From the NCBI GenBank assembly GCA_903856875.1, contig CAIODE010000255.1:1-5413 (forward strand): 5,413 nucleotides of DNA, given 5' to 3'. The notes beneath the pieces are model-generated. The model worked only from the letters and a program-made list of their open reading frames with translations. It ran no database searches and was not told the origin of the DNA. This document shows, piece by piece, positions 1 through 5,413 of this stretch. This DNA is from an uncultured Burkholderiales bacterium (GTDB taxonomy: Bacteria; Pseudomonadota; Gammaproteobacteria; Burkholderiales; Burkholderiaceae_C). Position 1 is the stretch's first letter. Every line of letters starts with the position of its first letter. The position numbers and the translations under genes are program-made.

Positions 1-127
1 ATTTGGTTTGACACCTTTGTACACAAGATTTGTCGACGTATGGCATGCAGTACAGCACTTGAAAGAAGTGATGGACAGCGGCGAGTGGCAAGCGCCGCGG
101 TTTTCACAAAAAAATACCGTGACTTGA
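1..127 (+). CDS. kynU: Kynureninase, C-terminal end (partial, gene begins before the window)
   Basis: Reading from base 2, an open frame runs 41 codons to TGA at 125-127. It begins FGLTPLYTRFVDVWHAV and ends in APRFSQKNTVT. The PLYTRF-DVW pattern followed by an amphipathic helix (HAVQHLKEVMDSGEW) is, from memory, the C-terminal signature of bacterial kynureninases, especially those of Burkholderiales. These PLP enzymes cleave L-kynurenine to anthranilate and L-alanine in cytoplasmic tryptophan breakdown. The PLP-binding lysine and most of the active site lie outside the window, so activity cannot be judged. The gene ends 128 bases before the efflux operon on the same strand. No convincing terminator follows, although a GC-rich stem (78-83 with 93-98, then TTTT at 101-104) lies inside its last codons. 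Assignment rests on a short tail; another fold-type I PLP enzyme is the main alternative. Confidence 0.68.
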   Translation, partial: FGLTPLYTRFVDVWHAVQHLKEVMDSGEWQAPRFSQKNTVT

Positions 128-152
128 TAATGACAAGAGTCAGTCCGATAAG
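124..152 (+). promoter_or_regulatory. Candidate distal sigma70-type promoter for the efflux operon
   Basis: TTGATA at 124-129 (5 of 6 matches to the -35 consensus) is followed after exactly 17 bases by GATAAG at 147-152 (4 of 6 to the -10). It overlaps the last codons of the kynureninase frame and would give a leader of roughly 100 bases before the adaptor start. This is a consensus match only. AT-rich intergenic DNA gives such matches by chance, and the proximal candidate at 206-234 competes with it. Confidence 0.3.
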
Positions 153-208
153 GCCATTGCTCACGAAAATTTACTCAACCAGAACAAGCTTATTAAAATC
201 AGTCATTG

Positions 209-222
209 ACATCTCATGATGT
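209..222. promoter_or_regulatory. Small inverted repeat overlapping the -35 box
   Basis: ACATC (209-213) and GATGT (218-222) are perfect 5-base inverted arms around TCAT. The left arm shares bases with the TTGACA box, so a bound protein would cover the -35 region. Its neighbour, the GTAAT/ATTAC palindrome, begins at 221, so the two repeats run into each other. Five-base arms occur often by chance; a regulatory role is only possible. Confidence 0.25.
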
Positions 223-233
223 AATACGATTAC
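221..233. promoter_or_regulatory. 13-base operator-like palindrome in the promoter spacer/-10 region
   Basis: GTAAT (221-225), centre ACG, ATTAC (229-233) form a perfect inverted repeat with a 3-base centre. It lies between the TTGACA -35 box and the predicted start, the usual place for a repressor operator. TetR-family proteins, which often control RND pumps, bind palindromes of about this size or longer. No such regulator gene is in the window, so the cognate protein, if any, is unlinked or beyond the region shown. Confidence 0.35.
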
Positions 234-255
234 TTTTGTCGCAGTTGGAGTTTCC

Positions 256-1422
256 ATGTCGCGTTCCACTCGTTTGGGTCGTTTTCCCTTCGCTTATTCC
301 ACTCTTTTTTCTATGGCTCTTTGCCTTGGACTTAGCAGCGCTTTGGTAGCCTGCAAAAAACCAGATTCAGAAGCCGATAAAAAGCTTGAAGCTGTGGCAA
401 TCAGTTTGGGCAATGAAGACATTTTGCAGTTAGGCACTTCAGAGCACGGCACTGGCCCTGTCATCTCAGGTTCGCTCCAGCCTGAAATTCGAGCCGACCT
501 GCGGGCCGAGGTTGCCGCCATGGTGATCAAAGTACACAAAGAAAATGGCGAGCTGGTCCGTAAAGGCGACTTGCTAGTCAGCTTAGACAGCTCGGTGTTG
601 CGCGACAACCTGAATTCCGCTGACGAGTCAATGCGTGCTGCTGCGCAATCCTTGGATGGCGCAGAGCGTCAATATCAACGCATGAAATCACTTCAAGCGC
701 AGGGCATGGTGTCCATGCAGGGATTGGAAGAATCAGAAAATAAACGCAACAGCGCACAAAGTGAATTTGTGGCCAGCAAAGCGCGCGTGGCTGCGGCCAA
801 GCAGCAACTTGATCGAACGGAGGTTCGTGCTCCGTTTCAGGGCGTTGTGAGTGCACGGAAGGCTTCGGCAGGCGACACAGCTCAAATTGGCAAAGAGCTG
901 ATACAAGTGATTGACCCCAGCAGCATGCGATTTGAAGGCCAAGTCTCTGCAGATCAAATGAGCGTCTTGAAGCTGGGTCAGCGGGTCAATTTCCGCATCA
1001 ATGGCGTGGCGCAATCGGGCGATCAACTGGGCAATCGAGGCACCATCAAACGCATTGATGGCGCAACCAACCCTGTGACGCGACAAGTGTCTGTGATTGT
1101 GGAGATCAGTGGCAAAGATCGCCCGCCTGTGGTGGGCCTGTTTGCCGAAGGTGTCATTGAAACCTCAACCAAATCGGTCTTGATGATTTCTGAAAGCAGC
1201 CTGCGACGTGAAGGCGACAAAGTTTTTGCATGGGTATTGGATGGCGACAAAATTGTGAAGCGCAATATTCAACTGGGAGACCGCGATACGCGCTTGGGCG
1301 AATGGGTGGTGAACTCTGGCTTGGTGGCCGGTGACAAAATATTGCGCACCACAAGCAGCTCCTTGAAAGACGGACAAGCCTTTACGCTGCGCGCAGACAC
1401 TGCCGCCAAAGTAGGTTCATAA
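256..1422 (+). CDS. RND efflux periplasmic adaptor subunit (membrane fusion lipoprotein, HlyD/AcrA type)
   Basis: This 388-residue protein should bridge an inner-membrane RND pump and an outer-membrane channel. Residues 1-32 look like a lipoprotein signal: basic n-region, hydrophobic LFSMALCLGL stretch, and lipobox LVAC with C33 as the lipidated cysteine. Position +2 is Lys, not Asp. Then come the first half of the lipoyl/barrel-sandwich domain (about 68-111, with NGELVRKGDLLVSLD), an alpha-hairpin coiled coil (about 112-187, rich in Ala, Gln, Glu and Lys), the second lipoyl half (188-220, RTEVRAPFQGVVS), a beta-barrel (about 221-303, with TNPVTRQVSV) and a membrane-proximal domain (about 304-380). 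Length is normal for AcrA-like proteins. ATG 256 is preceded by GGAG at 247-250, five bases away, and is the start that retains the full signal peptide. The pump gene begins 3 bases after the stop. Substrate is unknown. Confidence 0.93.
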   Translation: MSRSTRLGRFPFAYSTLFSMALCLGLSSALVACKKPDSEADKKLEAVAISLGNEDILQLGTSEHGTGPVISGSLQPEIRADLRAEVAAMVIKVHKENGELVRKGDLLVSLDSSVLRDNLNSADESMRAAAQSLDGAERQYQRMKSLQAQGMVSMQGLEESENKRNSAQSEFVASKARVAAAKQQLDRTEVRAPFQGVVSARKASAGDTAQIGKELIQVIDPSSMRFEGQVSADQMSVLKLGQRVNFRINGVAQSGDQLGNRGTIKRIDGATNPVTRQVSVIVEISGKDRPPVVGLFAEGVIETSTKSVLMISESSLRREGDKVFAWVLDGDKIVKRNIQLGDRDTRLGEWVVNSGLVAGDKILRTTSSSLKDGQAFTLRADTAAKVGS

Positions 1423-1425
1423 AAC

Positions 1426-4400
1426 ATGTTTCTGTCCAATTTCAGCGTTAAGAAACCGATTGTCACCATCGTCATTTTGCTCATGCTCATGGCCATGGGT
1501 CTCATGGCGTTGAAGAAACTCAAAGTCAATCAAATTCCAGATGTCGATTTGCCATTGCTGGTGATCGATATCAATTACCCCGGCGCATCTCCTGATACGG
1601 TTGAACGTGAAGTGCTCAATCGGGTTGAAAAAGCCATGCAATCGGTCAATGGCATCAAAGATCTGCGCGGTACGGCCAACGAAGGCAACGCCAACATTCA
1701 GGTGTTCTTCGAATTCAAGAAAAACATGGTGGAAGCCACCGATGAAGTCCGCAACGCCATTGGCAAGGTTCGCTACAAACTGCCCACCGAAATTCGCGAG
1801 CCTGTGATTCTTCGAGTTGACCCCGGCGCTCAACCCATCATGCAATTGGCTTTGTCATCTTCAAGTCAAAGCCATGCTGAAATATCACGCATCGCAGAAG
1901 ATCAAATTGCCGATAAGTTTCGCGGCATTTCAGGCGTGGCACAAGTCAATGTCAACGGCGCACTCAAACGTGAGTTGAGCGTCTTGCTGCACTCTCAAAA
2001 ACTTCGCGAAGTGAATCTTTCAGTCACCGAGGTGGTGAACGCGCTCAGAACTCAAAACACAGCTGCACCCGTTGGAAAAATTAGAGGCACACTGGAAGAT
2101 CAAAGCATTCGCTTGCTAGGCCGCATTGAAACACCTGCTGAGTTCAACCAAATCGTGATCAAGCGCAGTGGCAATGACCTGATTCGGCTTGGTCAGGTAG
2201 CCACCGTGTCCGATGGTTTTGCCGAACTGACCACCATGAGCGTGCGCAACGGCAAACCCAACGTGGGCTTGGCCATCACACGCTCACGCAATGCGTCTAC
2301 TGTGAGCGTTGCCAATGAAATACGCACTTTGGTGGCAGAAGTTAGCAAAACTCTGCCTGAAGGCACACAGCTTGAAATTACACAAGACGGTGGCGTTGAA
2401 GCCAGAAACAGCTTGAACAATGTGGTGGACGCGCTGATCTTTGGTGCAGGCCTCACTATTTTTGTGGTCTATGTGTTCTTGAATTCTTGGCGATCCACCC
2501 TTATTACGGCGCTGTCATTGCCCACCTCTGTGATTACCGCTTTCATTGCGGTTTGGTTGTGTGGCTTCACACTTAACTTTATGAGTTTGCTTGGGTTGTC
2601 CTTGGCCATTGGTGTCCTCATTGACGATGCCATTGTGGTTCGAGAAAACATCGTACGGCACATGGAACGTGGCGCTGACAGGCGAACCGCAGCATTGAAC
2701 GGCACTTCTGAAATTGGCATGGCTGTCGCAGGCACCACGTTCTCCATCGTGGCGGTATTCATTCCCGTAGGTTTCATGCCTGGCGTTTCTGGCGAATGGT
2801 TCCGCCCATTCGGCCTGACTGTGGTGGCCTCGGTCTTGGTGAGCTTGCTCATTTCATTCACACTGGATCCTATGTTGTCCGCCTACTGGGGTGACCCCCC
2901 TGGAGAGCACCTCAAGCCCAAAAAAGGCATCAGCCTGAAACTTCAGCAATTCAATGCATGGTTTGACCATCAGGCCGATCGCTATGGCAATGTCATTGCC
3001 TGGGCATTGCACCATCGACGTTGGATGATCGCCTTTGCAGTGGTCAGTTTCTTGGCTGCCATTTTTTTGCAATATCAGTTTGGCGGCTCTAGTTTCTTAC
3101 CGAAGTCCGATGGCAAAACACTGGCCATTGACGTCAGAACACCTGCCAGTAGCAATCTGGACTACTCACGCATGAAGTTGGAAGCGGCCGCTGTCATGGC
3201 CCGAAGTTTGCCTGAGACGAAGGCTACCAACAGCTATGTGAACCCAGGTGGTGGCCGCATTTATGTGGACATTGGCAAGAGCACCGACCGCAAACGATCA
3301 GCTCAAGTCATCGCCATTGAACTGCGTAAGCGAACCTCCCAACTGGTGGGCGCTGAGTACACCGTCCTTGACGACTTGTCCAACGGTGCATCAAAGCCAG
3401 TGCAGATTCGGTTCAGCGGAACCGACTCTCGCAAGTTGCTTGCCATCACCAGCGAATTCATGGCGCAACTCAGGCAAGTGCCTGGGGCGGTCGACGTGGG
3501 CTTGTCTCAGCAAGACCCACAGAACGAATTGCAAATTGAACTAGACCGCGGCTTGGCCAACTCTTTAGGTATTTCAGTCACCGACACAGCCAATGCATTG
3601 CGCGTTGCTTTTGCAGGCATAGAAGTGGGCGATTGGGTTGATCCCACGGGAGAGTCTCGCGATGTGGCAGTTCGCTTAAGCCCCGAAGACCGCATGAGTG
3701 CAGCCAACATTGAACGCTTGCCCATTACGGTCAGCGGCATGAATACGGTTGTTCCTTTAGCCCAAATTGCCAAAGTCTCAATGGGCAAGGCACCCTCCAA
3801 AATTGAACACTCCGATGGCAAGAGAACCATTGGCGTTTCTGCCAACGTGCAAGGTCGCTCTTCGGGTGAAGTCACTGCAGATGCCTTGAAGATTGCCAAG
3901 AACATCAGCTTCCCAGAAGGTTACGGTCTTGAACTAGATGGCGCATCCAAGGACCAAAAAGAAGTGTTTGCCGAAATGGGCATCGCGCTCATTTCCGGTA
4001 TCGGTTTGATGTACTTCATTTTGGTCATGCAATTTGGTTCATTCACCGCGCCGTTGGCGGTCATGTTTTCCTTGCCCCTGTCGCTCATTGGCGTCGTATT
4101 GGCTTTGCTCTTAACCGGTGGCACACTGAATCTCATGAGCCTCATTGGCGTGATCATGCTCATGGGCTTGGTGGCCAAAAATGCCATTTTGCTGCTGGAT
4201 GCTGCTCGTACTTCTGAGGCCGAAGGCATGGACCGCGAAGAGGCTCTCATGGCTGCAGGACGCAAACGTTTGCGCCCCATCATCATGACCACCTTTGCAT
4301 TGATTGCAGGCATGCTGCCCGTGGCCATTGGCATTGGCGAAGGCAGTGAGTTTTACAGACCCATGGCCACAGCCATCATTGGCGGCACCATTACCTCGAC

Positions 4401-4503
4401 CATTCTCACGCTTTTGATCATTCCCAGTTTCTATGACAGCATTGAGCTGACTCGCGAGGCTTGGGGTAGGCGATTCAAAGCCTTGGCTCAACGATTTACC
4501 TAG
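1426..4503 (+). CDS. RND multidrug-type efflux permease (HAE-1 family inner-membrane pump)
   Basis: This 1025-residue proton-driven transporter should form a trimer exporting substrates from periplasm or membrane. It has the two-fold RND plan: TM1 at about 10-30, a periplasmic porter region, TM2-6 (about 336-482), TM7 (about 532-550), a second porter region, TM8-12 (about 852-1001). TM4 holds the proton-relay pair D400/D401 in VLIDDAIVVREN. TM10 holds K918 in GLVAKNAILLLD and TM11 starts with T955 in RLRPIIMTTF, matching AcrB D407/D408, K940 and T978. LNFMSLLG (383-390) and LNLMSLIG (901-908) show the internal duplication. R406 replaces the usual Val after the Asp pair. Length suits the AcrB/MdtBC group; lack of a Met/Cys metal path and presence of DD argue against a CusA-type metal pump. 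The ribosome site is weak (AGG at 1413-1415), so translation probably couples to the adaptor. Drug, lipid or other substrate cannot be told. Confidence 0.95.
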   Translation: MFLSNFSVKKPIVTIVILLMLMAMGLMALKKLKVNQIPDVDLPLLVIDINYPGASPDTVEREVLNRVEKAMQSVNGIKDLRGTANEGNANIQVFFEFKKNMVEATDEVRNAIGKVRYKLPTEIREPVILRVDPGAQPIMQLALSSSSQSHAEISRIAEDQIADKFRGISGVAQVNVNGALKRELSVLLHSQKLREVNLSVTEVVNALRTQNTAAPVGKIRGTLEDQSIRLLGRIETPAEFNQIVIKRSGNDLIRLGQVATVSDGFAELTTMSVRNGKPNVGLAITRSRNASTVSVANEIRTLVAEVSKTLPEGTQLEITQDGGVEARNSLNNVVDALIFGAGLTIFVVYVFLNSWRSTLITALSLPTSVITAFIAVWLCGFTLNFMSLLGLSLAIGVLIDDAIVVRENIVRHMERGADRRTAALNGTSEIGMAVAGTTFSIVAVFIPVGFMPGVSGEWFRPFGLTVVASVLVSLLISFTLDPMLSAYWGDPPGEHLKPKKGISLKLQQFNAWFDHQADRYGNVIAWALHHRRWMIAFAVVSFLAAIFLQYQFGGSSFLPKSDGKTLAIDVRTPASSNLDYSRMKLEAAAVMARSLPETKATNSYVNPGGGRIYVDIGKSTDRKRSAQVIAIELRKRTSQLVGAEYTVLDDLSNGASKPVQIRFSGTDSRKLLAITSEFMAQLRQVPGAVDVGLSQQDPQNELQIELDRGLANSLGISVTDTANALRVAFAGIEVGDWVDPTGESRDVAVRLSPEDRMSAANIERLPITVSGMNTVVPLAQIAKVSMGKAPSKIEHSDGKRTIGVSANVQGRSSGEVTADALKIAKNISFPEGYGLELDGASKDQKEVFAEMGIALISGIGLMYFILVMQFGSFTAPLAVMFSLPLSLIGVVLALLLTGGTLNLMSLIGVIMLMGLVAKNAILLLDAARTSEAEGMDREEALMAAGRKRLRPIIMTTFALIAGMLPVAIGIGEGSEFYRPMATAIIGGTITSTILTLLIIPSFYDSIELTREAWGRRFKALAQRFT

Positions 4504-4544
4504 TCATACACTGGCTCAGCGATAATCGAGACTTGCATCAACGT

Positions 4545-4563
4545 CCCGAATGGGCGCTTGCCC
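4545..4563 (+). other. Two alternative small RNA hairpins just ahead of the 4579 gene
   Basis: GGGC (4552-4555), loop GCTT, GCCC (4560-4563) is a perfect 4-bp all-GC stem ending five bases before the AGGA ribosome site. CCC (4545-4547) can instead pair with the same GGG (4552-4554). The first stem has no T-run after it (TATTAGG follows), so it is not a normal terminator for the pump gene. It might only be chance structure; no known riboswitch is recognised. Confidence 0.2.
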
Positions 4564-4578
4564 TATTAGGATCTACCG

Positions 4579-4902
4579 ATGAAAAAAAACTTTCCCCTTC
4601 AAATTGAAGGCAAAAACTCCGAACGCATCTTGGAAGCGGTCAAACACGAGATCCGCAAATACTTCAAACGCGAACGCAATCGTGCAGTCCCCAAAGAAGT
4701 TGACTTCTGGGATTTTGATTGCAGGGTGGGATTAACGGAAGAGACCGCCGAAGTGGTGAAAGTGAGCGCCGTGGTTGAAAGCCTGGGTGCTCTGGCCAAT
4801 GAAGGTGCTGCTTCCGTTTATGTCGAAATTTTGAGCAAGCACGGCGTGCGTGTCATTCGCCCTGAGAACGATCCAGTCATCATTGAGCGCGTTTCAGAAT
4901 AA
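4579..4902 (+). CDS. Conserved small protein of unknown function, DUF6172-like
   Basis: The 107-residue product has no signal peptide or membrane segment and should be cytoplasmic. It begins with MKKNFPL, has a basic helix (about 19-37, KHEIRKYFKRERNRAVP), a central WDFDCRVG motif (44-51), a SVYVEIL strand near 79-85 and a Val/Ile-rich end. This MKK-FPL, KYFKRER, WDFDCRVG pattern matches my memory of the DUF6172 family, common in proteobacteria and without a known function; the call is by recollection, not search. ATG 4579 has AGGA at 4568-4571, seven bases upstream. The gene starts 75 bases after the pump stop with no clear terminator between, so read-through from the efflux operon is possible; GATAAT at 4521-4526 could be a -10 box but has no good -35. 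The basic patch would suit nucleic-acid binding, but nothing proves it. Confidence 0.75.
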   Translation: MKKNFPLQIEGKNSERILEAVKHEIRKYFKRERNRAVPKEVDFWDFDCRVGLTEETAEVVKVSAVVESLGALANEGAASVYVEILSKHGVRVIRPENDPVIIERVSE

Positions 4903-4927
4903 AAAGTTGCCAGTCTCAGTGAGCCTG
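4901..4927 (-). terminator. Possible weak intrinsic terminator for the minus-strand pair
   Basis: On the minus strand, the bases after the winged-helix gene can fold as CAG/CTG plus CTC/GAG arms (4911-4927) with one mismatch and an AGT loop, followed five bases later by TTTTT (4905-4901). The T-run overlaps the stop codon of the convergent gene. The stem is short and interrupted, so this is weak. Nothing equivalent serves the plus strand, where AAAA follows the stem. Confidence 0.25.
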
Positions 4928-4943
4928 AAAAGCACAAAGCCAC

Positions 4944-5291
4944 TTAAACCAAGATTTGATAATTCTGAGCTTTTGCAACAGGGCGCAAAGCACGCTCACT
5001 TTTTTCCATTTTGACCAAGCCATATCCTGACATGGTTTTCAAAGTGCGCGAGAGATTACCCTGCTTTCTGCCTGTCATTTCAGCCAACTCTGTAATTGAT
5101 GCTGGCTTTGCAGTTCGAATGACTTCCAGCAAAGCCCGATTTTCATCACTCAAAACTTGCGCTAAGGAGTGCATGGAAGTGAACCAGATTTTAGGATCTG
5201 AGGGTTTTGGCTTCAATTCACCTTTGGCAATTGCCAATACACGTGCACGAATCTTTTCCTGAGAAGCAATTCCAATTTTGATGATTTTCAT
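4944..5291 (-). CDS. Winged helix-turn-helix DNA-binding protein, probable antitoxin of a TumE-type pair (HVO_A0114-like)
   Basis: The 115-residue protein has a basic N-terminal region (1-30), then KIWFTSMHSLAQVLSDENR (34-52), a helix-turn-helix at about 65-87 (SITELAEMTGRKQGNLSRTL) and a probable wing near 90-105. The IWFTSM-SLAQVLS then GRKQ-NLSRTLKT layout matches, from memory, the family named HVO_A0114 putative DNA-binding proteins, which are often found beside TumE-type toxins. It would bind DNA and, in a toxin-antitoxin pair, neutralise the partner and repress their own promoter. Its ATG overlaps the stop of the upstream frame by four bases (ATGA), and GAGG lies ten bases upstream (5302-5305), so translation is likely coupled. 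The promoter is beyond the window. GC is lower than in the efflux genes. A stand-alone regulator is the alternative. Confidence 0.8.
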   Translation of the reverse strand: MKIIKIGIASQEKIRARVLAIAKGELKPKPSDPKIWFTSMHSLAQVLSDENRALLEVIRTAKPASITELAEMTGRKQGNLSRTLKTMSGYGLVKMEKSERALRPVAKAQNYQILV

Positions 5292-5413
5292 TTTTTCTTT
5301 ACCTCAATGAGTATCCGATCCGCTTCTTCAAAGAAATCTGTGATGAGTTGAAAAATGCTTGTGAAAGCATAAGAAATTCCTTGGCCTGAAGCAAAGCGAT
5401 GTTGATGGTCAAA
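5288..5413 (-). CDS. TumE-like (DUF6516-type) toxin, C-terminal end (partial, gene begins beyond the window)
   Basis: On the minus strand, codons from 5413 read FDHQHRFASGQGISYAF, then TSIFQLITDFFEEADRILIE, ending VKKK before TGA at 5290-5288. The 41 residues show a DHQHRF histidine/arginine stretch, a short YAFTS strand and an acidic DFFEEADRI helix. The H-HRF then Y-F-S--QL--DF pattern is what I recall from the C-terminus of the TumE toxin-antitoxin family. Members are thought to be toxins, with RNA cleavage proposed. The stop overlaps the start of the downstream winged-helix gene, and the two form one operon with the toxin first. Only the tail is visible, so catalytic residues and intactness cannot be judged. 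GC here is about 36 %. Without the partner's identity this tail alone would be a weak call. Confidence 0.6.
   Translation of the reverse strand, partial: FDHQHRFASGQGISYAFTSIFQLITDFFEEADRILIEVKKK

Larger units (their letters stand above)
206..234 (+). promoter_or_regulatory. Candidate proximal sigma70-type promoter for the efflux operon
   Basis: A perfect TTGACA -35 box lies at 206-211. At 17-base spacing the -10 position is ATTACT (229-234), only 3 of 6 to consensus; TACGAT (225-230) matches better but is too close, at 13 bases. The start of transcription would fall near 241, just ahead of the ribosome binding site (GGAG, 247-250). A strong -35 with a poor -10 and palindromes over the spacer is what a repressed or activator-dependent promoter can look like, but that is inference. 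Confidence 0.35.

Noticed and set aside
78..104. GC-rich stem (GCGGCG 78-83 with CGCCGC 93-98) followed by TTTT, terminator-like
   Set aside because: It lies within the coding end of the kynureninase frame, has a 9-base loop, and the T-run is only four bases and separated from the stem by GG. Codon constraint can explain it.
1..219. Open frame from base 1 continuing to TGA at 217-219
   Set aside because: Its translation has no recognisable family features, while the +1-shifted frame ending at 127 reads as a kynureninase tail.
1417..1845. 142-codon open frame on the minus strand across the start of the pump gene
   Set aside because: It is antisense to a strongly conserved RND N-terminus, and its His/Asn/Phe-rich product resembles no family. 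It is a shadow of the real gene.
3507..3905. 132-codon minus-strand open frame inside the pump gene (and similar ones at 2469-2861, 3921-4334 and 4111-4491)
   Set aside because: All lie opposite conserved pump sequence, have low-complexity Met/Ser/Thr/Arg-rich or His/Gln/Asn-rich products, and lack context as genes.
4520..4528. CGATAATCG palindrome after the pump stop codon
   Set aside because: A one-base centre cannot form an RNA hairpin, and no T-run follows. It is too short to support as an operator or terminator.
5011..5262. 83-codon plus-strand open frame opposite the winged-helix gene
   Set aside because: The minus-strand product has a clear helix-turn-helix and an overlapping operon partner; the plus frame has neither a recognisable motif nor a good ribosome site.

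Overview
The window looks like chromosome from a Gram-negative betaproteobacterium, most likely order Burkholderiales (Comamonadaceae-like). The evidence is a lipoprotein-anchored RND efflux adaptor with its inner-membrane pump, a kynureninase tail of the type found in that order, a DUF6172-like small protein, and roughly 50-55 % GC in the parts of the core genes that I counted. The taxonomic call rests on remembered family resemblance, not on a search.

Layout. Positions 1-127 (+) carry the last 41 codons of a gene I read as kynureninase (tryptophan/kynurenine catabolism). Positions 128-255 are an AT-rich intergenic region with two candidate sigma70-type promoters and two small inverted repeats. 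A tight two-gene operon follows: 256-1422 (+) encodes the periplasmic adaptor lipoprotein, and 1426-4503 (+), only 3 bases later, encodes the 1025-residue HAE-1-type RND permease. No outer-membrane channel gene and no regulator gene is adjacent inside the window. Positions 4579-4902 (+) encode a 107-residue conserved protein of unknown function (DUF6172-like), with its own good ribosome binding site.

Convergent to these, the right end carries a minus-strand pair. The C-terminal 41 codons of a protein resembling TumE-type toxins run from the window edge to 5288. They overlap, as ATGA, the start of a 115-residue winged-helix DNA-binding protein (4944-5291) of the kind that acts as its antitoxin. 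This pair has lower GC (about 42 % over 4981-5413, and about 36 % in the last 133 bases) than its neighbours and may be a small acquired module.

How the genes work together. The adaptor and permease would form two of the three parts of a proton-driven envelope efflux pump, with the outer-membrane channel supplied from elsewhere. The permease has the expected proton-relay residues (D400, D401, K918, T955), so it looks functional. The substrate cannot be read from the sequence. The kynureninase tail, the DUF6172-like gene and the toxin-antitoxin-like pair show no evident functional link to the pump. I found no wholly new system. The least ordinary parts are the toxin-first TumE-like pair cut by the window edge, and the operator-like palindromes over the pump promoter with no local regulator.
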